Below, piece after piece: positions 14,294 to 22,254 of a stretch of DNA of 41,294 nucleotides. The notes under the pieces were generated by a model. That model saw nothing but the letters and a program-made list of their open reading frames with translations, had not been told where the DNA came from and made no database searches. The stretch covers positions 158,922 to 200,215 of the forward strand of contig LFFE01000011.1 in NCBI GenBank assembly GCA_001510385.1, in the 5' to 3' direction. Every line of letters begins with the position of its first letter. Position 1 is the first letter of the stretch. The position numbers and the translations under genes were made by a program. The stretch comes from Actinobacteria bacterium casp-actino5 (GTDB taxonomy: Bacteria; Actinomycetota; Acidimicrobiia; Acidimicrobiales; Ilumatobacteraceae).

Positions 14294-15505
14294 GTGATTC
14301 CGTTGCCAGAAGCCCAGTCTCTCGTTCTTGAGCGTTGTCCGGCGCGTCCTCCGATTGAGCTGCCCTTCGAAGAGGCCGCTGGGATGGTGCTTGCTGCCGA
14401 TGTGATAGCGACCGAGTTGGTTCCGCCGTTCGACAACACCGCCGTTGATGGCTATGCGGTGATTGCAGCCGATGTGGCGACCGCACACGAGCAGCCGGTT
14501 GATCTTCAGGTCGTTGCCGAGGTGGCTGCAGGGGCAGCGACAGATCGTGTTCTGGCTCGAGGCGAAGCGATTCGGATCATGACTGGAGCGCCAATTCCTT
14601 CCGGGGCTGATGCGGTTGTCATGGTCGAAGATTCTGAAATGCTGAACGAGGACACCGTCCGGCTGTCGTCGAGTGTGCAGCCCGGTGATGCCGTACGGCC
14701 GGCTGGGGATGACGTGAAACCAGGCGAGGTTGTTCTCGCTGCCGGAACGCTCATCACCCCGCCAGTGCTGGGTGTGCTCGCGATGGTAAACGCCTTGACG
14801 GTGCCGGTGTACCCAAGGATTCGCGCTGCAGTCCTGTCAACGGGCGATGAACTCGTTGACGATGGGCGACCGCTTCAGCCTGGCGAGATTCGAGAGAGCA
14901 ATCGTCGGATGCTGGCCGTTGCGCTGCGTGATGCCGGCTGCGAGGTCACCGATCTTGGCACCGTGCGAGACGATGAAAATGTTCTTGAGCGTGTGCTTCG
15001 CTCGGCTGCGGAAACCTATGACGTCGTGGTGTCGAGTGGCGGCGTGTCGATGGGTGATTACGACGTTGTGAAGGCGGTGCTTGGACGAATCGCTGACATG
15101 CAGTGGATGCAGGTTGCGATCAAGCCTGCGAAACCATTCGCATTCGGTCTGCTGAATGGAACCCCTGTTTTCGGCCTGCCGGGTAATCCCGTGAGTTCTT
15201 TCGTGAGCTTTGAAATGTTTGCCCGACCGGCTCTGCGTCAGATGATGGGCTTTGAGCGGCTTGCTCGGCCGAGTGTGGTCGGGGTTGCCGATGTTGCGCT
15301 TGAGCGCCGCCCTGATGGGAAAACACATCTGATGAGGGTCCAAGCCGAATTCGCCGATGATGGTCGATGTCACGTCGTCCCGGTGAGGGCGCAAGGAAGT
15401 CACCAGCTGGCAGCGACGTCATCGGCGAACGCAATCGCTGTGGTGCCTGACGGCGAAGGAGTGCCGGCTGGGGGAGAAGTAGCGGTACTTCTTCTCCTAT
15501 GCTGA
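14294..15505 (+). CDS. glp: MoeA-family molybdotransferase, likely the gephyrin-like Glp
   Basis: A 403-residue MoeA-fold protein. MoeA inserts molybdate into molybdopterin-AMP; the actinobacterial paralogue next to galU, Glp, was reported to bind FtsZ and the membrane protein GlpR at the septum. Seen: PFDNTAVDGYAV near residue 50, GAPIPSGADAVVMVED near 102, STGDEL near 182, SSGGVSMGDYDVVK near 247 and IKPAKPFAFG near 275. The cofactor-handling motifs look intact. Position one gene from galU and upstream of a GlpR-like gene argues for Glp. The adjoining moaA and moaC argue that it may also be the working MoeA. The start GTG at 14294 follows TACGGT by 7 nt; the open frame extends further upstream over the divergent gene without family similarity. 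Confidence 0.85.
   Translation: MIPLPEAQSLVLERCPARPPIELPFEEAAGMVLAADVIATELVPPFDNTAVDGYAVIAADVATAHEQPVDLQVVAEVAAGAATDRVLARGEAIRIMTGAPIPSGADAVVMVEDSEMLNEDTVRLSSSVQPGDAVRPAGDDVKPGEVVLAAGTLITPPVLGVLAMVNALTVPVYPRIRAAVLSTGDELVDDGRPLQPGEIRESNRRMLAVALRDAGCEVTDLGTVRDDENVLERVLRSAAETYDVVVSSGGVSMGDYDVVKAVLGRIADMQWMQVAIKPAKPFAFGLLNGTPVFGLPGNPVSSFVSFEMFARPALRQMMGFERLARPSVVGVADVALERRPDGKTHLMRVQAEFADDGRCHVVPVRAQGSHQLAATSSANAIAVVPDGEGVPAGGEVAVLLLLC
15498..15503 (+). promoter_or_regulatory. Predicted -10 (TATGCT) of moaA
   Basis: TATGCT lies 6 nt before the moaA ATG and overlaps the last codons of glp. The intervening GAGGAA could also serve as a weak ribosome binding site, so moaA may be read both from the glp transcript and as a leaderless mRNA. 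Confidence 0.35.
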
Positions 15506-15509
15506 GGAA

Positions 15510-16505
15510 ATGAACTCGGAAGCGCGCGATCTTGTCGACCCGTTCGGGCGGGTGATCCGAGATCTTCGTATCTCGGTGACTGACCGTTGCAATTTCCGCT
15601 GCACGTATTGCATGCCTGAAGAAGGCATGAAGTGGCTCGATCGTGACGATGTGCTCACCTTTGAAGAGATTGAACGAATCGCTGCGCTGTTTGTCCGACG
15701 GTTTGGGGTTGAAGGTATTCGCCTTACGGGTGGTGAACCGACGGTTCGCGCAGGAATTGTGACTCTTGTCGAGAAATTGTCGCATCTTGGAGTTGACCTT
15801 GCGATGACAACGAATGCATCCCGGCTGACCAGCCTTGCTCGAGATCTAAAGGCAGCTGGATTGAGTCGACTCAACATCAGTCTTGACACGCTTGATCGCC
15901 AGCGTTTCGCTGAGATGACTCGACGCGATGAACTTGATCGGGTGCTTGCGGGAATCGAGGCTGCACGTGATGCCGGGTTTGAACCGGTGAAGATCAACGC
16001 AGTGATCGAACGAGGCGCCAACGACGATGAGATTGTCGCCCTCGCTCGATTCGGTCGTGAAAAAGGTGTTGAAGTTCGATTCATCGAGTTCATGCCACTT
16101 GATGCGTCAGGGGAGTGGGGGAACGACAAGGTTGTCGGTCAAGACGAGATCGTTACAGCAATTAGCGCCGAGTTTCCGTTAGAACCGGTTCCTGCCCGCG
16201 GAGCTGCCCCTGCTGACCGATGGAAGTATGTCGATGGAGGGGGAACAGTCGGAGTTATTCCGACTGTCACGAAGCCATTCTGTGGTGATTGTGATCGGGT
16301 TCGTCTCACCGCAGAGGGTCAGTTCCGTACGTGCTTGTTCGCAACCAATGAATTCGATCTGCGCTCGTTGCTCCGTGGCGGTGCGACTGATGACGAGATC
16401 GCCAATGAGATCATTGCCGCTGTAGGCACAAAGTGGGCTGGCCATCAGATCAATCAGGTGACGTTTACTCGACCGACGCGAACAATGAGCCAAATCGGAG
16501 GCTGA
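15510..16505 (+). CDS. moaA: GTP 3',8-cyclase MoaA
   Basis: Radical-SAM enzyme that, with MoaC, converts GTP to cyclic pyranopterin monophosphate, the first stage of molybdenum-cofactor synthesis. It has 331 residues. The N-terminal SAM cluster CNFRCTYC is at Cys27, Cys31 and Cys34; the SAM-binding LTGGEPTVR is near residue 72. The C-terminal GTP-binding cluster is at Cys258, Cys261 and Cys275, and the protein ends in the conserved Gly-Gly needed for activity. It starts 4 bp after glp and is followed by moaC after 22 bp. Confidence 0.97.
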   Translation: MNSEARDLVDPFGRVIRDLRISVTDRCNFRCTYCMPEEGMKWLDRDDVLTFEEIERIAALFVRRFGVEGIRLTGGEPTVRAGIVTLVEKLSHLGVDLAMTTNASRLTSLARDLKAAGLSRLNISLDTLDRQRFAEMTRRDELDRVLAGIEAARDAGFEPVKINAVIERGANDDEIVALARFGREKGVEVRFIEFMPLDASGEWGNDKVVGQDEIVTAISAEFPLEPVPARGAAPADRWKYVDGGGTVGVIPTVTKPFCGDCDRVRLTAEGQFRTCLFATNEFDLRSLLRGGATDDEIANEIIAAVGTKWAGHQINQVTFTRPTRTMSQIGG

Positions 16506-16527
16506 GACCAATTGGTCCGGAGGCGAA

Positions 16528-17007
16528 ATGAACGACGCTGGCTTTACACATCTTGACGAGACCGGCGCAGCCCACATGGTTGATGTCGGCGATAAGCAAG
16601 CAACGCGCCGCAGGGCGGTTGCTCGCTGTATTGTTGAGATGGATGCGGCAACGGCTTCTGCAATCGTCGAAGGCAACACGAAGAAGGGTGATGTTTTAGC
16701 GGTTGCTCGCATTGCTGGAATTCAGGCTGCTAAGCGCACGTCAGACATCATTCCGCTATGTCACCCACTGCTCCTCAGCAAGGTGTCTGTCGACCTATCC
16801 ATCGGAACGACTTCGGTTGAGATCGAATCTATTGTCGAAACAACCGGGCCTACCGGGGTGGAAATGGAAGCACTGCATGCTTGCACGGCGGCAGCGCTCA
16901 CGATCTACGACATGTGTAAGGCGCTTGACCGGGCGATGGTGATCAGCAAGGTCATGCTGGTCGAGAAGTCTGGGGGCCGTTCGGGGACGTTCCGTCGATC
17001 CGAGTGA
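16528..17007 (+). CDS. moaC: Cyclic pyranopterin monophosphate synthase MoaC
   Basis: Partner of MoaA that rearranges 3',8-cyclo-GTP to cyclic pyranopterin monophosphate. It has 159 residues, the normal length. The family signatures [12 protein letters not shown] (near residue 16), [20 protein letters not shown] (near 51) and IPLCHPL (near 74) are complete, as is the later [25 protein letters not shown] block. A TCCGGAGG stretch about 4 nt upstream of the ATG is a good ribosome binding site. moaB/mogA, moaD and moaE are not in the window. Confidence 0.97.
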   Translation: MNDAGFTHLDETGAAHMVDVGDKQATRRRAVARCIVEMDAATASAIVEGNTKKGDVLAVARIAGIQAAKRTSDIIPLCHPLLLSKVSVDLSIGTTSVEIESIVETTGPTGVEMEALHACTAAALTIYDMCKALDRAMVISKVMLVEKSGGRSGTFRRSE

Positions 17008-17034
17008 CGCCGGTTACAGCATCCGCAGCACGCG

Positions 17035-17064
17035 TTGCTGTTGTTGTCATAATTGTCGTATGAT
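17035..17064 (+). promoter_or_regulatory. Predicted promoter of the GlpR-like gene
   Basis: TTGCTG (17035-17040), an 18-nt spacer and TATGAT (17059-17064) lie in the 100-bp gap after moaC. It is the best -35/-10 pair in this locus and would give a leader of roughly 35-40 nt, unlike the leaderless-looking starts elsewhere. Confidence 0.45.
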
Positions 17065-17107
17065 CGTAACACTTGGTCATATTCCGGTGACCTGAAAGTT
17101 TGAACTC

Positions 17108-17638
17108 ATGGGTGAACTCGTCCTTCTCATCGTTGCTGCGGCTTGGGCTGCTGTGCTTCTTCCGCCTTTGATGCGGTCGCGGTTCGAAAATCGCCCAAAC
17201 TCGTCGGTGACTGATTTCAACCGTCAACTTTCTCGCCTCCAGGGTTCAGTTCCAAGCCGAGCAACAGGTTCGATGCGAGCAGCTGTGCGTCCGCTTGCAG
17301 GCTCGCAGATCGCAGCGCAAAGCCGGCGTGAAGCGGCTGCGGTGCGTCGCCCGAAGGTGCACGGGGCACCGAGCCTTGCAGCATCGCAAGCTCAGCGCCG
17401 CCCGATATCGGCTAGTGAGGCTCAGCGCCGCCGTCGGACGACTACGTTTACCGGGCTGCTGGTGACGACCATCTGTTTGCTCTTTTTTGCCGCCACAACC
17501 AAAGAGGTAACGATGCTGTACCTCTTTGCGATGTCGTTCCTTTCGCTGTGCGGCTACGTCTACGTCCTCGTCTCGAAGCGTCAGCGCACGTCCTCTTGGG
17601 GTCCGGCTGCTCGGGGTGACGACTGGCTGCGTCGCTGA
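17108..17638 (+). CDS. glpR: GlpR/SepX-like septal membrane protein (short form)
   Basis: A 176-residue protein with one N-terminal membrane segment (LVLLIVAAAWAAVLLPPLM, residues 4-22), a basic, Arg/Ala/Gln-rich cytoplasmic linker (about 25-115) and two closely spaced C-terminal membrane segments (about 118-136 and 139-160). This plan and its place in the galU-glp neighbourhood match GlpR (SepX in Streptomyces; Rv0996 in M. tuberculosis), the membrane receptor of Glp and a divisome protein. It is clearly shorter than the mycobacterial protein as I remember it (about 350 residues). Identification rests on topology and synteny more than on residue identity. tRNA-Ala follows after 29 bp. Confidence 0.6.
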   Translation: MGELVLLIVAAAWAAVLLPPLMRSRFENRPNSSVTDFNRQLSRLQGSVPSRATGSMRAAVRPLAGSQIAAQSRREAAAVRRPKVHGAPSLAASQAQRRPISASEAQRRRRTTTFTGLLVTTICLLFFAATTKEVTMLYLFAMSFLSLCGYVYVLVSKRQRTSSWGPAARGDDWLRR

Positions 17639-17667
17639 ACTGACCCACCGATACACTCTCCGCTTCC

Positions 17668-17740
17668 GGGGCTGTAGCTCAGTTGGTAGAGCGCAACAAT
17701 CGCACTGTTGAGGTCAGGGGTTCGATTCCCCTCAGCTCCA
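17668..17740 (+). tRNA. tRNA-Ala (anticodon CGC)
   Basis: 73-nt tRNA that folds fully. The acceptor stem GGGGCTG/CAGCTCC contains the G3-U70 wobble that marks alanine tRNAs. The D-arm is GCTC/GAGC, the anticodon stem CAACA/TGTTG with loop ATCGCAC (anticodon CGC, reading GCG), and the T-arm AGGGG/CCCCT with TTCGATT. The discriminator is A73; the 3' CCA is not encoded beyond it. A TACACT 11 nt upstream (17652-17657) may be its -10. The sequence right after the tRNA begins a ~50-bp repeat found again at 19260-19309. Confidence 0.96.
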
Positions 17741-17788
17741 CTCCGGGGTCCTCTCGAAATTCCGCGTGATGGCCTCCCAAAATTCAAG
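17738..17788. repeat. Direct repeat, copy A, at the tRNA-Ala 3' end
   Basis: 51 bp starting with the last three bases of the tRNA (CCA) and running through TCCGCGTGATGGCCTCCC. It matches 19260-19309 at 44 positions with one gap and six mismatches. Each copy also holds an internal direct repeat, GAAATTC/AAAATTC about 25 nt apart. The two copies enclose only the MFS transporter gene. Confidence 0.85.
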
Positions 17789-17814
17789 ACCGATCGTTGT
17801 CACCCGCGGTCAGA

Positions 17815-17820
17815 TAAAGT
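17815..17820 (+). promoter_or_regulatory. Predicted -10 (TAAAGT) of the MFS gene
   Basis: TAAAGT lies 6 nt before the GTG start at 17827, fitting a leaderless start. The sequence between repeat copy A and this box is only about 26 bp. Confidence 0.35.
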
Positions 17821-17826
17821 GGGTAA

Positions 17827-19023
17827 GTGAGCGGAATCAACGAGCCAGCCTCAACGGACGTTGATTCTGCGCGTGCCTGGAGTGTCGCCGGTGGCGCATT
17901 TCTTGCCCTGTTCACCGTCTTCGGCGTTGTGTATAGCTTCGGTGAATTCTTTGGTCCGATGGCAGACGAGTTTGGATCGAGTCGTTCTAAAACCGCCATG
18001 TTCTTTTCGATCACGACCTTCGTGTATTTCGTACTCGGGCTAATCACCGGTCGCCTCGCTGATCGCGTGGGACAACGCAAAGTGTTGTTGGTGGGAACAG
18101 TCGCAATCGTCGCAGGATTGTTTCTCACATCGAAGGTGTCGTCGCTCGAAATGGGGTATCTCACCTATGGTGCAGGCGTCGGGTTTGGGGTTGCCTGTTG
18201 CTTCGTTCCGATGGTCGCCGGAGTTGGCGGATGGTTCGTCCGTCAACGAACGCTCGCTCTCGGGGTCGCAGTCTCAGGTATCGGAGTTGGCACCCTCGTT
18301 GTTGTCCCCTTCTCCGAGTGGCTTATCGGCGAATACGGATGGAGAACGGCATATCAGATACTCGCCGCGTTATCGGCGGTGCTGCTGATCCTTGCCGCAG
18401 CGCTCGCTCACCGTCCACCGAATGCAGGAGTCACCCCCGAACCCCTACGTACGACAATTAGTGGACGAAATGAGTTCTGGGTTCTATATGGCTCAGCATT
18501 CCTATTGTCGGGCTCTCTCTTCATGGCTTTCGTGTTCATGGCCGACTTCGTGTCATCAAAGTCGGTAGACGGTTCAGCTTCCGTCCTACTCGGGGTCATC
18601 GGGATTTCATCAGTTGTCGGACGCTTGCTCTTAGGGGCGCTCGGGGCACGCATGGGGGTGCAGCGGCTCTACCTATTGTCGTCGCTGGGTCTCTCGGCAA
18701 GCTTTGGGGTATGGGCGGCGGTTGGCTCGTCGTATGTCGGTCTCATCGTGTTTTCGATCGTGTTGGGAGTGTCTTATGGCGGCATTATCGCAATCTCGCC
18801 TGCGGTCGTCGCTCACCTGTTCGGCACCCTCGGCATGGGAGGCGTTCTCGGAGCCTTATACACCGCCAACGGTCTTGGTGGTCTCGTTGGCCCCCCTGCG
18901 CTTGGGCTGCTGATCGACTCCTCCGGTTACTTGGTTGCGCAAATCATTGCTGGAACTGCGGCTGCGATCGGGGCGCTTATGTTGCTCTTTCTTCCAAAGC
19001 CATCCGCCAGTGACGGTCAGTGA
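17827..19023 (+). CDS. MFS transporter (monocarboxylate/OFA-like)
   Basis: A 398-residue major facilitator with about twelve membrane segments. The motif-A loop between segments 2 and 3 reads GRLADRVGQRK near residue 75. Early FGVVYSFGEFFGPMADEFGSSRS resembles monocarboxylate/oxalate-formate transporter-like members, which carry small carboxylates, but the substrate is not readable. The start is GTG, 6 nt after TAAAGT. The gene stands alone between two copies of a 50-bp repeat, and none of its neighbours suggest a pathway. It could have been inserted next to the tRNA. Confidence 0.85.
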   Translation: MSGINEPASTDVDSARAWSVAGGAFLALFTVFGVVYSFGEFFGPMADEFGSSRSKTAMFFSITTFVYFVLGLITGRLADRVGQRKVLLVGTVAIVAGLFLTSKVSSLEMGYLTYGAGVGFGVACCFVPMVAGVGGWFVRQRTLALGVAVSGIGVGTLVVVPFSEWLIGEYGWRTAYQILAALSAVLLILAAALAHRPPNAGVTPEPLRTTISGRNEFWVLYGSAFLLSGSLFMAFVFMADFVSSKSVDGSASVLLGVIGISSVVGRLLLGALGARMGVQRLYLLSSLGLSASFGVWAAVGSSYVGLIVFSIVLGVSYGGIIAISPAVVAHLFGTLGMGGVLGALYTANGLGGLVGPPALGLLIDSSGYLVAQIIAGTAAAIGALMLLFLPKPSASDGQ

Positions 19024-19333
19024 TCGACGACTCATTTCGTCAAGCGCTCGCTAGATCAGCACCGCGTCCAATAGTGCAGTAACTCGGTTGGTCCATCGCA
19101 AGGTGATGTAGGTCAGCCGACGCATGTCGCAGCAACGCACATCAAGAACCACGATTCAGCCGCTTGACCGTTGGAAAACCCGGCCAAAAATTTTGGAAAA
19201 TCAAAAACGCCATAAACGAACACATTGATCCGTAACCCTCAAAGAACTTCAGGAGCACCCCACTCCGGGTCCTCCGGAAATTCTGGGTGATGGCCTCCCG
19301 AAATTCCAGTGGTCGTGATGACATCATCGAACA
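19024..19333. other. Non-coding gap with palindrome and repeat copy B
   Basis: 310 bp with no supportable gene. It holds a 13-bp perfect palindrome CCAAAAATTTTGG (19184-19196) inside an A/T-rich patch, and repeat copy B (19260-19309) near the end. A 77-codon minus-strand frame crosses it but shows no family features and runs into the VOC gene. No tRNA remnant or transposase trace is evident. Confidence 0.6.
19260..19309. repeat. Direct repeat, copy B
   Basis: 50-bp partner of the repeat at the tRNA-Ala 3' end (44 of 51 aligned positions identical, one gap), in the same orientation. It contains GGAAATTC and GAAATTCC half-units about 22 nt apart, flanking TGGGTGATGGCCTCCC. It is about 1.5 kb from copy A. 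Confidence 0.85.
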
Positions 19334-19864
19334 TTGCATGAGATCATGGTTCACGTGAGTAATGAGCAGCGCCACGGAAGCCCGATTGACCGCACTGAGG
19401 AGTGGGCAGAACTTCGACAGCGCTATCTTGCGCCGTCAGCGACTCGTCCGCCCAGCACTGCACGAGGTGTACACCATCAAGCGTTGCTGTCATCTGACGT
19501 TGAGCGAACGATCAGTTTTTATCAAGACGTGCTCGGGTTTCCCTTAACTGATCTCTTCGAGAATCGGGACTACTCCGGCAGCACGCACTTCTTTTTCGAT
19601 ATCGGCAATGGAAACTGTCTTGCGTTCTTCGATATGCCAGGCCTAGGTCTTGGCCCTTACCAAGAGGTGCTCGGTGGGCACCACCATCTCGCGATTTCGA
19701 TGGAGCCAGACCAGTGGAAGGCTGCTTGGGAGCGCTTGGTGGCCGAAGGAGTTGAGGTTGCCCACGTTGGTGGATCGTCGCTGTACTTCGTCGGACCAGA
19801 CGGCGAGCGGCTCGAACTGATCAGCGACCCGCTAGGTGAGATGTACGGTTCGAAGGTGCTCTAG
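19334..19864 (+). CDS. VOC-family (glyoxalase/dioxygenase-fold) protein
   Basis: A 176-residue vicinal-oxygen-chelate protein with one betaalphabetabetabeta pair. The first metal-ligand strand is GVHHQALLSSDVERTISFYQ (residues 45-64, His), the next ligand region is GGHHHLAISM near 115, and the last is FVGPDGERLELI near 153 (Glu). Members include dioxygenases, lyases and resistance proteins; nothing here fixes the substrate. The first ATG (19334) is listed; an ATG at 19346 or a GTG at 19355 is equally possible because no ribosome binding site is clear. Confidence 0.85.
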   Translation: MHEIMVHVSNEQRHGSPIDRTEEWAELRQRYLAPSATRPPSTARGVHHQALLSSDVERTISFYQDVLGFPLTDLFENRDYSGSTHFFFDIGNGNCLAFFDMPGLGLGPYQEVLGGHHHLAISMEPDQWKAAWERLVAEGVEVAHVGGSSLYFVGPDGERLELISDPLGEMYGSKVL

Positions 19865-19931
19865 CCGGCCCTCCGCCGCCGTCGTCGCCCGTGATGCAGA
19901 TCGTCAGTTGACCTCCTGCAACACTGTCAAG

Positions 19932-20963
19932 GTGGCGTCTAGCGAGAACTTGGTATGGAGCGAAGTGCAAGAAAGCCCGGCCGCCTGGTCGGCGCTGGGT
20001 GAGCTCTACCACCGATATCTCACTGGGTTGCTGCTTGGCATGGTGACGCGGGTCGGAGTTGAACCGGCTGCCCGCGTCGTCTTTCGCACCTTCCGAAATC
20101 AGCACCTCGAGGCGTTTATGCCCGGACTTGAAAAGCTTGGGTTGACAAACGAGCCCGATGCCGTCGCATGCGCGAAATATCACGTGCTGTCGAACTCTCT
20201 CGGTGGTGTCCACGTCGAGTGGATTCCTGAAACAGACAAAAAATCATGGGTTCGGTATTCGCCTCCCCGCTGGATATTTGACGGTACGGCGGTATGCGGA
20301 ATCCCCACCGAACTCAGCCGCGCCATGTTGCGAGGATGGCATGGTCACAACGGGGTGACCCTCGGAAATCCCCGCCTCGGCTTTGTTGCAACTTCGCAGA
20401 CAACTGACGGCCAACCGGGCCTTGTCGGGTACTACATCGAAGAAGACCGCGATCTTGACCCAGACGACCGAGTTCGTTTCCGACCGGGTGAGCGCCCACC
20501 TGGGCCCGCTGCTGACCTGCCATCACCATCGTGGGACCCCGTTCGCTTAGCAAAGGTTGAGCGCAACTATGCCATGAACTACATTCACACCATTCTTCCT
20601 GCAATGACTGAGGAGTTGGGTCCAGGCACCACCCGTTCGGTCGCATCAGTTGTTGGCCGACAAATTGGAATGCAGTTTCACTCAACGGTGATGGAGATGC
20701 TCGGTGTTGACGGCAATCTTGGGCTTCGCCTTGGTCATCTTCTTGCGGGGCATGGTGATCGATGTGAGGTTGCGCAAGTTGGCGATGGGGCACATGTCAA
20801 ACTTCACTCGTGGCGGCTGTTCAACCCATTGTCAGTTGACGCTGTGGTGTTCGACGGTTGGAACGCGCTGTGGGAGGGCTTTGCCTTGATGGAAGAACGA
20901 ATACTGTCAGTCACGCAGCGGCTCGACCGGGGAGCCTCACACTTCAAGTGGGTGATTTCGTAA
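19932..20963 (+). CDS. Uncharacterised 343-residue protein
   Basis: I do not recognise the family with confidence. It is soluble, without membrane segments or signal peptide, Trp/Arg-rich (HVEWIP near residue 98, RYSPPRW near 111), with a Pro-rich turn near 190 and a C-terminal half with conserved-looking GHGDRCEVAQ near 280 and FHSTVMEMLG near 245. The C-terminal part is faintly reminiscent of the L-2-amino-thiazoline-4-carboxylate hydrolase-like group. The GTG at 19932 is my choice: the frame is open to 19836, but that part overlaps the VOC gene and is low in information. It lies about 70 bp after the VOC gene on the same strand, perhaps co-transcribed. Confidence 0.6.
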   Translation: MASSENLVWSEVQESPAAWSALGELYHRYLTGLLLGMVTRVGVEPAARVVFRTFRNQHLEAFMPGLEKLGLTNEPDAVACAKYHVLSNSLGGVHVEWIPETDKKSWVRYSPPRWIFDGTAVCGIPTELSRAMLRGWHGHNGVTLGNPRLGFVATSQTTDGQPGLVGYYIEEDRDLDPDDRVRFRPGERPPGPAADLPSPSWDPVRLAKVERNYAMNYIHTILPAMTEELGPGTTRSVASVVGRQIGMQFHSTVMEMLGVDGNLGLRLGHLLAGHGDRCEVAQVGDGAHVKLHSWRLFNPLSVDAVVFDGWNALWEGFALMEERILSVTQRLDRGASHFKWVIS

Positions 20964-21007
20964 CTCCAGCAGTGGTCGGGTCGTCGTTACTCGTTGGCTC
21001 GTGACTG

Positions 21008-21370
21008 TTAGCGATGAAGCGCAACTCGACGCTCGATCTCAGCGATGAGTTCACCCGGGTCAGACTTGAAGTTGGCAAACTCTGAACTTGTCATGATGAC
21101 CCGCCACCCGTCATCATTCGCGATCACGACAGCCGGAAGCTGACCGGCAGCAGAAAGCTGGTCTGGAAGTGCCTCATCTCGATGAAGGAATCTCAAGTCG
21201 AGGCTGCATCTCTCGACTGCTTCCTTCCACGATCGTTTGCCAAGCGGGTTCCAGCCATGGGTGACGTCACACAACTCACATGAACCTCGTCGTGCCAGCT
21301 TGGTCAACGCGTAAGAGAGTTCGCCACCAATCGAACCATCTGCGTTGTAGATACCAACGACCTGTTGCAT
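21008..21370 (-). CDS. Conserved small CxxC protein of unknown function
   Basis: A 120-residue soluble protein that begins MQQVVGIYNADGSIGGELSYAL and has CELCDVTHGWNPLGKRSW near residue 31, a CxxC followed by a histidine. I recall this YNADGG...CxLCDITHG pattern in unnamed bacterial proteins but know no function; a metal- or thiol-based role is only a guess. The ATG is 7 nt downstream of TAGGTT (21378-21383), consistent with a leaderless mRNA. It is convergent with the preceding gene (44-bp gap). Confidence 0.7.
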   Translation of the reverse strand: MQQVVGIYNADGSIGGELSYALTKLARRGSCELCDVTHGWNPLGKRSWKEAVERCSLDLRFLHRDEALPDQLSAAGQLPAVVIANDDGWRVIMTSSEFANFKSDPGELIAEIERRVALHR

Positions 21371-21377
21371 ATCAGTG

Positions 21378-21383
21378 AACCTA
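21378..21383 (-). promoter_or_regulatory. Predicted -10 (TAGGTT) of the CxxC protein gene
   Basis: TAGGTT on the minus strand lies 7 nt before the ATG at 21370, matching the leaderless spacing seen elsewhere in the window. Confidence 0.35.
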
Positions 21384-21483
21384 AAGGGTCGTCGAAGGCC
21401 TTGAGAGACTCAGGGAAGAGAATCTTGATGGCTCCAGTGGTGCGGCCCAGCAAGCCTTCGATACGTTCGATACGAGAAGCGCC

Positions 21484-22242
21484 ATGAATACCGACCCATC
21501 ACTTTGGACTCCTCACGCTCCCGAGAGCCCTGAGCCACCTCAACACGCCGTGCGGCGAGCAGTGATGGTGCAGCACTGGACCGACATCGTGTTCTGCCAT
21601 TGGCGCTATGACCCTGCAGTCGTGCAGGAACTACTTCCCACTGGTGTCGAGGTCGACACCTTTGATGGCTCGGCCTGGGTGGGTCTCATCCCATTCCATA
21701 TGGACGGCTTAGGCGTTCCCGGTGTTGCCCCTTTGCCGTATGTCGGATCCTTTCCGGAGGTGAACGTCCGTACCTATGTTCGAGCTGGCAACCGGCGCGG
21801 GGTGTGGTTTATGTCGCTCGATATCGACCGCTGGCTTCCTGCTCTTGTTGCTCGCCTCGGTTATCGCATTCCGTATTGCGTGGGTGATGTTCGGCACGTG
21901 CGAATTGGTGATCGTGTGATGTCATCGGTTCGACGTAAATGGCCTTCGGCTCGTTATCACTCGGCACAAATGTCAGTGCTCGTTGGTGAACCGGTCGCAG
22001 ATGACGACCTCTCGCGGTTTCTCACCGCACGATGGGGTCTCGTTGCCAACCCGTTTCGTGGCCGGCCGGTATGGGCGCCAGTTGACCACCCGGCGTGGCC
22101 ACTGCACTCGGCAACCGTCAGCGAACTCGATGCGGGGGTCGTTGCTGCTGCTGGGCTGCCGTACCCGACAGGCGAGCCACATGTGTTGTACTCACCGGGG
22201 GTGCCGGTGCGAATCGGTGCGCCACGCCTTCTCGAGCGCTAA
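21484..22242 (+). CDS. YqjF-like DUF2071 protein
   Basis: A 252-residue protein of the DUF2071/YqjF family. Diagnostic stretches are MVQHWTDIVFCHWRYDPAVV near residue 28, DGSAWVGLIPFHM near 60, FPEVNVRTYV near 88 and GVWFMSLD near 104. The family is related in fold to acetoacetate decarboxylase, but its function is not established. A GAGAAG ribosome binding site lies 4 nt upstream of the ATG. Convergent with the carotenoid oxygenase gene, 12 bp apart. Confidence 0.85.
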   Translation: MNTDPSLWTPHAPESPEPPQHAVRRAVMVQHWTDIVFCHWRYDPAVVQELLPTGVEVDTFDGSAWVGLIPFHMDGLGVPGVAPLPYVGSFPEVNVRTYVRAGNRRGVWFMSLDIDRWLPALVARLGYRIPYCVGDVRHVRIGDRVMSSVRRKWPSARYHSAQMSVLVGEPVADDDLSRFLTARWGLVANPFRGRPVWAPVDHPAWPLHSATVSELDAGVVAAAGLPYPTGEPHVLYSPGVPVRIGAPRLLER

Positions 22243-22254
22243 CCCAATGGTGGC

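Noticed and set aside
14242-14439. Longer start of the glycolipid-binding-domain protein
   Set aside because: The extra 66 codons lie antisense to glp and read as low-information sequence; the GTG at 14241 sits just before the domain.
19184-19196. 13-bp palindrome CCAAAAATTTTGG as an operator
   Set aside because: It is isolated in an A/T-rich patch more than 130 bp from the nearest start and is not adjacent to a recognisable promoter, so it may be chance. It is mentioned only in the gap entry.
17738-19309. A complete integrative element at tRNA-Ala
   Set aside because: No integrase, excisionase or other mobility gene lies between the repeats; only the repeat pair and one transporter are present, so it is reported as a finding and not as a mobile element.
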